Notes under the pieces: generated by a model | The model's database searches: none | What the model saw: only the letters and a program-made list of their open reading frames with translations | What the model was told of the DNA's origin: nothing | Made by a program: the position numbers and the translations under genes | Shown here: positions 48,057 to 59,410 of the stretch, piece after piece | Position numbering within the stretch: position 1 is the stretch's first letter | Layout: each line of letters starts with the position of its first letter | Origin: Alisma plantago-aquatica | Taxonomy: Eukaryota; Streptophyta; Magnoliopsida; Alismatales; Alismataceae | Length of the DNA stretch: 64,000 nt | Assembly (NCBI GenBank): GCA_963693085.1 | Contig: OY856413.1 | Location: 102,374,801-102,438,800 of the forward strand | Reading direction: 5' to 3'

Positions 48057-49240
48057 TGTTACACTAAATGAGATTACTCAAAACATAAAGCACAATCAAT
48101 CACTAATTAATCACATACCCAAAAATATGGATAAATTAAAACCGATTTCAAAGTCAGCACTCGCTCTGAAACATTTTCATAAGAGCCCAACATCTTTATT
48201 ATATCCATACTAAGCCAAGAATTTGATAAAATTGTTCTATTGCCTTAGCCACAACATATATACACAGGAGAACCATATTCATATATGCCACACAAATAAG
48301 TATTAACATGCTAACAAAAGTTCAATTTGTTTGAAACACCATATACAAACTATTCCTGCTCGGACATGAGAGTACAGGGATGACACTAGGACACACTAGA
48401 CATATCATCAACTTTCTTAAAGATTCAATATTGTAGCTCCTCTTCTTTTTGCCACATGTTTGTTTTCGTCACTTATGATTACCTTAAAAAAATGTGGCAA
48501 GCCACAAGGGTGAGACCCATGTCCTAGCAAGAGATATAACCTCCAACAACGTTTATTGATTAAAACATTTTAAGTAATTAAATAGTTAAGCAGTTTAATC
48601 AGATATAACAAATAAGCTCAACAGTACTGATGATTCACAAAATACATAAAGGAGAAGATAACAACTATCATCATTAGCCAGACTATCATCCTTTATCTTG
48701 TTGACAATATATGTAATTCAGTAGCATATGCATATCTATCATCATGAGTAAGTCTAGTAACATAGAATCTCTATCATTATGAATAAGTATAGCCACATAA
48801 ACATAGATAACAACATGAGCATGTCTAATTGGTTGAACATATCAACATCATAAGAAGATCTAACAACATAGGCACAACTATCCGGATAAGCATGATTAGT
48901 AGTATATGCATCTCTAGTTACAAAGGCATGGCAAGCGTGCTAAACATAACTAACAACATGAGATAGCTAGCATCATGATTATAATCAGCAGTAGCAGTAT
49001 AGTTATCAACACAAGCATAGCTACTGTATGTACACATCTACAATCTTAAGCATATCCAAAACCTAAGTATGTCTACTATCTCTTAATTTCACTAAGCATC
49101 TTCTTTATATAAAGATAGCAAATAAGGGTTATCATCCAATGTGAAGTTTTGTGTATAACCCTAAACAAATATGCTACATGGTTGTATTAAATCTTTTATT
49201 ATGCCATGGGGAATTTGAATCGTATCATTCAAAGTCCAAC

Positions 49241-51982
49241 TGTGACGTCCCCAGATTTTGGCTTCTCCATACCCTATTGGGAATGAGTGGTCAGAATCCA
49301 AAAACATCATCCAATCATATCAGAGAGCGATGCGGAAGTGAAATATGCATACATGAATAAACAACTATACATACACCATAACACATCTCAGCATTCAACA
49401 TGTAAATTTACAGCATGAATTATTACAGCTTGGATAACTTTTACATATTGAAAAAAATAGATAATTACACAGTCTAAACATGTATGCTAAACTAGGATCT
49501 ACACAATAGGTACAACCTGAAAAGTGCTCACTTCACATCTTTTATCCCACGCTATCTCTGAACCTAAAACATACGTGAAACAACGAATCAACACACAAGG
49601 TGTTGTGCATGTGGGTAGAAAGATACCTACTAATATGTTTGCATAATTGAAATAACTTGAGAAAGAAAGATTATAAGAAAACATTGTTTAAAGCGATAAT
49701 CAGGTAAACATTCCTTTTATTGCATTCACTTTGATGCGGTTGTACTACACATACTTGCACTTGACTTACATCTAGTATGGGCAATATAGTATCATCATAC
49801 ATCTAACATGGGCCAAGGAATCATACATCCATGTTAGGCAACATACATCCACACCAGAATATGTGCTCTAGTAGCTACAACCCATCATAATCATTTACAT
49901 TCTATTAGGTTTGGCGAAGTATAACTCATACTAGTTCAACCAAGCAATCATATCTAAATACGAGCATTCAAGATATTACATATCATAGGCAACCAGAAAA
50001 CTAGTCTTATACTTAATAAATCCCACGTACCTAAGTTCAGAGATTTCTAATCATATCCATGATCATCTAGAACTTTGTCCATGACCTGATTTAAAGAAAT
50101 TAATTATCATTAATATAGGTACACCATATTCTTGATATTTTAGGTCCAAATTAGGGTTTAGGCCAAACATTGGTTCAAACTGATCTAAACTTGTGTTTGA
50201 TATTTTTCTAATGACTAGGGTGTCATTTTAGAGGTCTGGTCCAATTTTTGTAATTTTCTGATGACTGGTCTATTATCTATAATTATTATAAGGTTAAAAG
50301 CATCTCAAATGCATAAATTGGAAAAGACCTAGTATTTTGACATAATTCTCATATCAGAGTTCACATTTGATTTCCAAGTGGTATTAGGGTATTTACCCTG
50401 TATGGAAATTTCTGTGGCTGTTAGATCTTTGTCCTTGGGGTATCAATCTCTGCCATGTGTACTCAAAGTGGGGCGTGCAGCCTGCCCTTGAACCACAGTT
50501 CACTCCTTATTGGTGTTGTGTAAGCCGGTCGAGATGTAGCTGAACCGGTCTGTTCCAGTCTTCTTTCTCGCACGTGACTGGAGAAAGACGCCTCTGCATC
50601 TATGTGTTGTCACCGTCACGAGGTCTAGTCCCAGCGACGGATCTGCATCAACTGGGAGCTCTTCAACCAAAGCTAAGGCTTCACACCTTCGACCGGCCAT
50701 GCTGAGTTTGAGCGGTGGGGACATGAGGTCCCTCTATTAATCTGGAGCTCTCGGTCTGTTCCTCTCTCGATGACGACAGAGCTAGGTGGAAGGCAATTGG
50801 GGTTGTCCTCTCCTCGCATCCTTGGGCTCCGGTTTGCCGTTGAGGATGGTCACAGGTCTTCTGCAAAATGGACGGTGCCTCCAAAACATGGTAGGATTTC
50901 TCGTGGCTCTCCCCCAAAGACCCGACCTTGATCTACAGGTTGTAGGGCTCGTTGGCCGTCATTACCCACACAACTTAGAAATTGATAGTGTTGAAGGATT
51001 CAGAAGGGACATGTGATCGTTTCTGCCTGGTCACTGCAAAAATGCAGTGGAGAAAGAAGGAATGGATGGGGATCTGATCTCTCTGGTTCTCTCTAATGGA
51101 GACGGTGCTAGGGACAGAATTTGGTTTTATCCAGATACACCACCTCACACTCCAAACTAGGGTTTGTTGAGATTCTGAGAGTGTGGTGGTGAGGATTTCT
51201 CAGTTATAAACTCATGTTGATCCGTAGTTTGTGCTCTACCCAGTACAGATGAGTATCAGCTTGGTCAGACCCTTCTGATCTGTAATGATCAGAGGTAAGG
51301 GATGACCTCCCTACCATAAGATCTTCATCGAAGGGCTTGAAATCATCCACACCTATTAGTTGAGGGCCTCTCCCAACAGACATGCCAGCGTGACATCCAT
51401 TAGTCATAGCCTAGCTAATAAATGAACAAAAGACCTAGTCCAATAACATTTATATCATTAATGTCCTCATCTACAAATAGTTATATCTATTTGTAGCAGT
51501 CTCCAAATATTTTGAAATTGTAGAAATAGGCTCATAATATCCTAAAGCATCTCCTACTAAAGTTTGGTACACAAACTCCATTATTTGGACATACAAATAA
51601 ATTCTTCAAAGAACCTCATAATTTGGTGTACAAACCTTGAATTCAATTCGAATAATCATCAAATCTTGATCCTACATGTCCATAAACATGTGTTATGATA
51701 CTAACATACCTCAAGGCTCATTAATTGGCTACTTGAGTTTGTTGTGACTACTAATTAGAACTTTTAGCCTCATAAGTACCCAAGCTCACTAATAAAAGTT
51801 ATTCATCATAATTGAACTCAACTTGGTCTGGTAATCATCAATTGCATATCAAGTTATTTTGGGGTGAAAAGAGCTAGTAATTAAATAACCAATTCCTCAA
51901 TTTGGGATCAATCATCTAAATGACACACATGGTCTTAAAATAATATATTGGTTATTAGAGCCCTAAAATATGGGTTATCACA
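49241..51982 (-). mobile_element. Solo LTR, 2742 bp, nested in L5b (target duplication CCAAC)
   Basis: TGTGACGTCCCCAG...GGTTATCACA is flanked by CCAAC at 49236-49240 and 51983-51987. The empty site is present in L5c (about 61516-61526, GTCTAACTGACTC). The ends are TG...CA. There are no primer site and no genes inside. The minus orientation is suggested by CACTTCCGCAT near the LTR end on that strand, a word also near the end of the T2 LTR (CGCTTCCGCAT). A GC-richer stretch at 50450-51420 has short open frames that I do not regard as genes. Confidence 0.9.
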
Positions 51983-52653
51983 CCAACTAACCCTTGAGAA
52001 GGGCTATTCGGTTCCGTATAAGATCTAGGAGTGTCGGTATCCTAAGATCTTTTCCCCTCGGTCAGTATGAGTAAAAAGGCAGTGACATATCAGTCAAAGC
52101 TGCCACCACAGCGACAAATAGCCATGTAACTAGCCCACCATGGTACATGTCACGGTGCTAGCATCTAGGGTATTCAAACCCAATCACTGAGGTATAAACG
52201 TAGTTGTCCTCTAATCACATCATGTTATAATCACCGAGACACGACTGCAGCTGTTCTTAATCACATCATATGTATGACAAAATGACCATAGCCATCCTCC
52301 ACAATTTGCATTGTGGATGACAAGGATATATCCTCAACCTACCACCCCCACATTCTCAATAGTTTGTGCTTTTAGTTTCCCTTAGGAATACTCATTTCAC
52401 CATCCAACAAGTTCTGACACTAAAGATGGCTCTACGGCACATGGCACTACATAATTAGAGTTGCACTTGACTAGTTATGCCCATTGGGTGAATTAAGGTT
52501 GCATCAAACAAGTGGACATACAAACCCTAATTCACTTCTAGCAAGCATATAAATATCACAACTTTTAAAATATATAAAACATGTGAAACATAGTTTCTCA
52601 TCTCATCATCACATGGCACTATTCACTTTCCATTCATGAGACCACACTAGTCA

Positions 52654-52887
52654 TCATACTATCACAAGATATAAATCCTTTTCACAATATCACAGGGTAT
52701 CAACCCTTATCAAAATAAGAGGATTACACCTCATTCAAGGCTCAACCATGCCCAAAGGTCATTAAGACCATCATACTATCATAGGATATAAATCCTTTTC
52801 ACAATATCATAGGGTATCAACCCTTATCAACACAAGAGGATTACACCTCATTCAGGGCTCAACCATGCCTAAAGGTCATTAAGACCA
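52654..52887 (-). repeat. 117-bp tandem duplication in L5b
   Basis: TCATACTATCACAAGATATA starts at 52654 and again (ATCATAGGATATA) at 52771, with the next partial start at 52888. L5c has the same duplication with the same 117-bp spacing (62189, 62306, 62423), so it predates the two LTR copies. Confidence 0.92.
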
Positions 52888-54628
52888 TCATATTATTCCC
52901 TATAAGATCATCATTATCTTTGCATGCCTTATAACAAGGATCAACAATATCACTTACATATAATACATCAGATCAACACAATATTGCATTAATGAGCTAG
53001 GAGATATTCATAAACAATCATAGTAGGGTTATATTAACATTAAGAACATTCCATTATTACATCAACATGCAGGGAATCTACATATGATTAACCCTCATCA
53101 TATTTATAATGCACATTTTTAGCATAAGAAAGTATCAACCATGTGTTTATGATAACCAACAATTAATATATTAAGGTTATGATCATATTAAGGAGGTTAT
53201 TCCACCATCATTACATCATATAAGAATATTAAACATTAATACTCATCTTTATATATTTGCATTAGAGTTAGGTTCAACAAAATAAATTATATTAATGTTA
53301 CTAATCAACACTTATACCCAAACCCTAACTCACAACATCCCCATTGGATCCTGGATGCATAAGGTGAAGCATCACCATCACATTCCATACCATTATCAAG
53401 TATGAATCCACACATAAATCAAGGTGTAACCATCAAGTTATAGCATACTAGGGTTTCAACAACAATAACATAGTACTCCATGATTGTATTAGTCATCAAG
53501 GACTATTCATACCCAATTACCATCATTTAGTTATATTAAAGCTAGGTATAACAAGCTATACCTCATTAGGGTTGCATATCAACACAATATGGTTATCATA
53601 CCTTCTATTCATATGAGTGAATAGGTAAGACTACCTTATTAAGGTTAACCCTCCATTTGCTCCATCATCATTCAACCAATATCACCATACCACAATGTCA
53701 CCCAGAACCATTGGATGTTTAAAAGGTAAGACCATTGGTTGTTTACATAAGTAAACACCTTGGATAAACCACCTATGAAGTCCTTGATTTGTGCTCTAAA
53801 AAGAGTCACCATCTAACCTTAGACATCCCTTGATTAACAACACAAAAAGTTCCATTGAGATTAGGGTAAACCCCACAATCGACTGTTCAGTTAAAATAAG
53901 ACATCCATTGTCAACAAGTAAGCACCTTAAGTTGATCATATAAAGGAAACCATCTAAATCACATTATTAGGACCAACATTTTACATTATCCATCATTCCA
54001 CTTTATTGGAAGAATAAACATTAGATCTTCATATGTTAAAACCATCAATTACAATATAGGTCCGACCATTGCATCAAGTGACCCAAGAAACCATTGGTCT
54101 AAGGCTTAATTGATGCTACAAATATATGATTAACTCACCATATGTTTTGGAGATCTGATACACCATCATTAGTGACCATTAAGTCACCATAGGTTGTTAG
54201 ATCAGCATTATATTCATTAATCAACGTCAAATATTAAGCTAATGTCATCATTGATTGATAACATTATTAGGGTACTGAATGGTTGATCATTAAACTTCTA
54301 ATTGATCCAAAACCTGGCCTAAGGGGGTGACCATAGGTTGTCACCATCATATGACACCTTTGATCCCGACCATCAATTGTCATGAAGATAACACCATAGG
54401 GTTGTTGTAATGGTACCATCATCGGGTCGTGGGTTTATAGAAGAATTCAGCTTTAACCCCTAAAATTGACCATTGGTTGATAGGTGCTTAGCACCATAAG
54501 TTGCTGAAAAAACCTGATCCAAGTCATATTATACCTTATGAATAACGTACACATGATCACAATTTCATCTAGAACTGAAATCAGAACCGGGAACATTATA
54601 AAAATCGAAATCCAAGTCAAGCATAACT

Positions 54629-57000
54629 TTTTTTATAAAGGACAGAGGGCCCTATGATTGGGACTCCCCGTCATCTATAAACTAGGCTATATCAGTCAAA
54701 GCAATATTTACAAAGCATGAAGGAAACAACTAGAAAAAAGAAAACCTATCTACTTGTCCCCTTCGTTCCATGGTGGCAACTTCATGGGCAAGTTTGTTAC
54801 AAGAACGGCTAACATAAGAAATGCTGCAAAAAGAAAAAAGGTATTTCAGATTCCTAATGTCATCAGCAAGGATCCCCACCTAGTCTCTCCATGTAGAGGA
54901 ATCACTGCAAGCTTGGACAACTTCAAGGGAGTCTGTCTCCATCTCCACCTGTCCAGCGTCGTGACTGCTCGCCCACTAGAGTGTTGTCCTCAAGGCTGTA
55001 TCTTTTGCCATTGGTATCCCTATGCCGCTACAAATCTTCTCACCCACTATCCCGATCAGTGCACCCTCACTATCCCGCATCACCATCCCTATAGTCATCG
55101 CTCCATCCTAACCACATGTAGCATCCACATTGATCTTCAGTTTTCCCTGAGCTATCTTGACCCACTGTGGCATCACATCTCTATCCCGCTGGGCTTTGTT
55201 ATTCCTCCTTGGGCGCTGCTCACCCCCAACCTGCTTGACCCATGTTAGTTTCGAATGAAAGATGTAGTTGTTTTGCACTTCGTTGTCTTGGAAGATTCAC
55301 ATGTTGTACCCCCTCCAAACAGCCCACATGGATGCAATGATCGCCTCTTTGTCAGCCATGTCCAATGTCACCCCCATGGTGATGATGATGTCTTCATCCT
55401 TAAACTCATCCACCCACTCTTGAGTCCCTCACTCCAAATGTTCCCAAGCCTTGATAGCGTTCGGACAGTGGAATAGCATATGTGGAATGGACTCCTTTTC
55501 CGACATGCATAGATGACATGTACTGTCATCAATGCAATGCCAGTCAAACAGCCTTCCCTTGGTTGCTAGACCCCCCGTGCACACTCTCCAAATGAAGTGT
55601 GAAGCTTTGGGAGCCCACCCACCTCTCCAAATGCACTGCCATAACCTATCACCTTGCTGTGTTGCTTGCTTCCGGGCTTCCTCTTTTCCAAGCATGCCAA
55701 GCCAGTATGCTGATCGCACTGTGAATATCCTTTTCTTTGTCGGCCACCATGACCATACATCATCTTGTTCACATAGACTAAGTGGGATAGCTCTTATCCT
55801 CCCTATGTAAGCTGATGGGAAACAATCCTCCATCTTTGCAGTGTCCCATGTTAAGTCATCCAGTGTCATGAGATCATGTACCTTCACATAGGAAGTGTCG
55901 TGCAATTTTTTGAAACGTGCAAGAGTGTCCTCGTCTCCCGGAAGCCATGAATCCTCCCAAATGTCTACGGCTTTCCCATTTCCTATCTTCCACTCCATCC
56001 CTTCCTTCAACAGCTCCTTTGCTCTCCATAAACTCCTCCATGTATAGCTGGGGTTATATCCTCTCCTTACTTCCCAAATAGAAGTTCTAGGATAATATCT
56101 AGCCTTCAGCACCTTATGCACAAGAGAGTGTGGGTTCACTCCTAACCTCCATAATTATTTGGCTAGAAGGGCTTGGTAAAAGATGTGGAAATTCCTAAAA
56201 CTGAGCCCTCCCAACCTTTTTGGTTTACACATATTTTCCCAACTTGTCCAAGCCAACTTCCTTTCATTTCCTTTTGTGCCCCACCAAAACCTTGTTATAA
56301 TGCTTTGGATCTCATCAAGAGTGCTTGCTGGGATTTGGAAGATGCTCATCACATATGTCGGAATAGCATGTGCCACTACCTTGATAAGTACCTCCTTGCC
56401 AGGTTTGGGTAGCAATTTCTCGGACCATCCCTAAAGTTTTTTCTAAATCCTTTCCTTTAAGAAGCTGAAAATCTATTTCTTTGATCTACCTATCACCGTT
56501 GGAAGGCCTAGTTACTTTGCATGCCATTCTACCTCCTTTACTTGCACCAATCCCTTGAGTTCTTCCCATTTTGTGGTTGTCATCCCTTTATTGAAAACTA
56601 CCTCCGTCTTGGATAAATTAATTTGTTGTCCGGATGTCTGTTAATATTGGTTGATAATTTCAGCTATCTTCAAGCACTCTGATGAGGTTGCTCTAGCAAA
56701 AAGGATGTTGTCGTCTGCAAATAAAAGGTGAGATATATGTGGCGCCCCTATACAGAGAGTGATACCATGTATAAGGTTGTCACATGCAGCAATACTTAAC
56801 ATGGTAGAGAACGCTTCCGTGCATATGATAAAAAGATAGGGGAAGAGAGGGTCACCCTGGTGAAGTCCCCATGAAGGTTTTGTTCTCCTGGTCCAGTCCT
56901 CGTTGATGGCAAACATATGTTGGACAGATGTGACACAGTCTTGAATCTTCTCCATGTCGGTATATATGCCCATAGAGCCATCCCAAGTGATTGCATAGAG
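54629..57000 (-). mobile_element. L1-type LINE, 5'-truncated, minus strand
   Basis: A non-LTR element that would copy itself by target-primed reverse transcription. On the minus strand the order is RT (from 57000), zf-RVT region, RNase H, a short 3' UTR and a run of seven A (plus strand T at 54629-54635). The 5' part (endonuclease and the first half of RT) is missing, as is usual for LINEs. A possible target duplication is GCATA (54622 side and 56991 side), too short to be sure. It cuts into L5b. Confidence 0.87.
54750..57000 (-). pseudogene. LINE ORF2 relic: reverse transcriptase, zf-RVT, RNase H
   Basis: From 57000 downward the RT has CVTSV, GLHQGDPLFPYLF and the catalytic HLLFADDNILF (about 56720). 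GWSEKLLPKPGKEVLIK and IPTYVMSIFQIP (about 56430-56340) follow, then FWWG and LGGLSFRNF. The segment 56139-55429 is open for 236 codons: a YYPR...SYTWRSL block, W..GNGKAVDIWEDSWLPG, and the zinc-binding C..C...H..C of zf-RVT (CHLCMSEKESIPHMLFHC). RNase H follows at about 55150-54750 with KINVDA, MRDSEGALIG, ETDSLEVVQA and VSRSCNKLAHEVA. Stops occur between blocks, for example near 56150 and at several RNase H positions. The element is dead. Confidence 0.9.
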
Positions 57001-58622
57001 TCAGATATTAATTAATCAATTAATGTGATTATTTGGTTAATTAATGAATTCCAGAATATTCTAATTAATCGACGAGCGTTTTAATTAACGCATCTTTCTG
57101 TTTACCGATGGGTTTAGGAAACCCTACTTCCCTTCATCTCCTATTTAAAGGAGCTTGATGGCCGATATCTATATAAGATATTGAGAGAGGCCTTTTAGTT
57201 TATGCTCACGTACATAAACCCTAGTCGTTACCGTCCTCAGGAGAGAAAGGAGAGCATCGCGACGCTAGCACGCCGCCACACAGGGACAACTCCTTTCCGC
57301 CAGCTTATGAAGTGCATTAAAAGTATTGCATTTTTATTTAATGGGGAATATCCCGCATTAAAAGTACTGCATTTTTAATATGTATATACATATATGTAGA
57401 TATACTTATGATAACATACATTTCATCATTAAAATTTTATTTTATGTGGTGAATGCATGCACGGTTATGGCCTAGTATCCCCTTTTGTGAATGTTGTGAA
57501 TGTTATGGATGTATAATGGTTGCATATGGATCCTTTGTATAAAGTACTTAGCTTGCCTGACGAGCCTCATCTCTTATTTCAAAGTGTAATTAATTCTTTC
57601 CCTTTATATTTGTACTCATATGATGTAATAGAGATAGGATTAGTTTTAGTCTTTGTAAACTTGATGTAAGGAGGCCACTTGGAGATCTAACTCCAAGGAG
57701 TGTCCATGGAGAAGCACCATGAAGATCTAATTCCAAGAAGCAACCTGAAGATCCAACTCCAAGGAGCGTCCATGGAGAAGCAATAAGAAGATCCAATTCC
57801 AAGAAGCAACTTGAAGTTCCAAACTCACGAAGCATCCATGAAGTTGTTCATTATAATGTTGATCATTACAGGCTTACAGATTGATTCACAGGTGTTGCAT
57901 GAGATGCATAAGATAATATGTGGATCGTAATCCTTTTTTGCTCCAAAGGATTACAATAGTATGGCCATAACCGATGTATTTGTGTTTTTGATTGCATGTC
58001 TATCATTTGTGGTTGTGAATATAGTAGTATATGATACGTACTATAAGTATGTGGTGTTTGGATATGTATATGTATTAATAAAACCCCTCAATTAATAATA
58101 TTAAGTTTTAATTGCCTTCCATAAAGCAACACACATGAAATGCTTGATCGACTATGTGTGGGCACGCCTCCGTGTGGTACATTGTCTATCTCGTGGAAGT
58201 GTGATGGTGGGTGTGTGGGTCTGCCTCTGTAGGGTGCACACTCATTGTGTTGGCTTATGGGTTGAACTTAACTAGGGAACTTTAATAGGATCAAGTACCT
58301 AGAGGCACACAGATGCATCATGGCAAGGAGTTTTGTATGATCATCTATCTAAGAGTTGCATATGATGCAATTGGCAAAAGTTGCCTACCTTAGTATTTGG
58401 TCTTTGACGCCGGCGTTGGCTGGGCATTGATCCAATTATTTTGGATCTTGGCTCACTAGAAGGTTGTGTGTTGCAATCTTCTGAGTTGATAGTGGGGGCT
58501 ATCAGTTTGAATAAAATAGTGGGAGCGTAATTAATTAAAGGCCTAATTAATCTTGTTTATCAAATCTTTACAAGTCAAAATGTTTTGGATTAAATGCAAA
58601 ATTTTCTTTTGTAGCAATCAAA
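57001..58622 (+). repeat. Copia 5' LTR and/or untranslated leader
   Basis: It starts TCAGATATTAATTAATCAAT, AT-rich with TTAATTAA words. A TATA-like CTATTTAAAGG stands at 57141-57151, followed by a transcribed-looking GC-richer stretch. GCATTAAAAGTA(T/C)TGCATT occurs twice (about 57313 and 57356). A 66-bp unit built on TCCAAGGAG(T/C)GTCCATGGAG is repeated about 2.4 times at 57678-57840. No tRNA-Met primer site could be found, so the LTR end is not fixed. A T-rich ...TTTTCTTTTGTAG just before the gag start (58602-58614) looks like a splice acceptor. Confidence 0.6.
57141..57151 (+). promoter_or_regulatory. Copia TATA-like box
   Basis: CTATTTAAAGG sits in the AT-rich to GC-rich transition about 140 bp into the copia 5' region, a typical place for a plant copia promoter. 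Judged from position and sequence only. Confidence 0.45.
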
Positions 58623-59410
58623 TGGCAAACAACACTCACACTTTCTCATTGCGATCGATCCTTGAGAAGGACAAACTTACCAAAACCACCTTTCAAAATT
58701 GGTTTAGGACGCTGAGAATTGTTCTCACACATGAGCGTAAGCTTTATGTCCTTGAAACACCAGAGCCAGCGGAACCCGCCGTAAATGCGCCCAAGGCTGA
58801 AAAGGATGCTGACAAGAAGCACCTTGATGATGTCGTGGATGTCAAGTGCCTGATGTTGTGCTCAATGAACTATGAGTTGCAAGAGAAGCATGAGAACATG
58901 AATGTCATGGAAATGGTAACACATCTCAAGAACATGTATCAACATCAAGCAAGACAAGAGAGATATCATGTCTCCAAGGCTTTGTTCAGGAGCAAGATGA
59001 AAGAGGGAGACTCAGTTGGCACCCATATACTCACTTTGATTGGGTACGTTGAAAGCCTATCCAAGATGGGATTTCCCCTAGGTCAAGAGTTGGCCACTGA
59101 TGTGATTCTACAATCATTGTCTGAATCATATAGTCATTTTGTCATGAACTACAACATGAACAATCTTGACAAGCTGTTGTCAAGATTGTTGGGCATGTTG
59201 AGGATAGATGAAGAAAGACAAGCCCAAGTCTGTGATGATGATCATCAAGATAAAGGGAAAGTCAAAAGGCAAAGGCAAGGCTAAGAAATGTTCTAAATCC
59301 GGGCAGAAGCCAAAGTTATCTGCGCTCAAAGCTAAAGGTGGGATCTCCAAAGAAGGCAGTTGTCACCATTGTCACCAGGCTAGACATTGGAAAAGAAATT
59401 GTCCTCTGTA
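58623..59410 (+). pseudogene. gag: Copia gag pseudogene with zinc knuckle
   Basis: The start is taken at the ATG of 58623 (MANNTHTFSLRSILEKDKL), because this is where family resemblance begins; an upstream in-frame ATG at 58553 lies in leader sequence. The body is a UBN2-type gag: TFQNWFRTLRIVL, then LMLCSMNYELQ, then an ALFRSKMKEGDSV stretch and LGQELATDVILQSLSESYSHF. The frame closes at 59284. The protein continues one frame over from about 59208, so one shift has occurred. A basic tail is followed by an intact CCHC knuckle at 59362: C-X2-C-X4-H-X4-C. It would package element RNA. Confidence 0.88.

Larger units (their letters stand above)
48057..54628 (-). repeat. L5b: Tekay-like LTR on the minus strand, interrupted by a solo LTR
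   Basis: The plus-strand left end is TGTTACACTAAATGAG. The conserved module lies at about 48487-48560 and the CTGTACTCTCATG block (minus) at about 48356-48395. A family of GCATAGCTA/CATAGCTAGC words spans 48720-49030. The solo LTR occupies 49241-51982. A 117-bp duplication follows, then many ACCATTGGTTG-type words (53690-54500). It is about 3.8 kb without the insertion and is cut by the LINE at 54628. Its sister copy L5c starts at 61041, so both may belong to one minus-strand element whose interior has been replaced. Confidence 0.8.

Noticed and set aside
54754..55248. 164-codon plus-strand open frame
   Set aside because: It is the antisense shadow of the LINE RNase H domain, which is clear on the minus strand.
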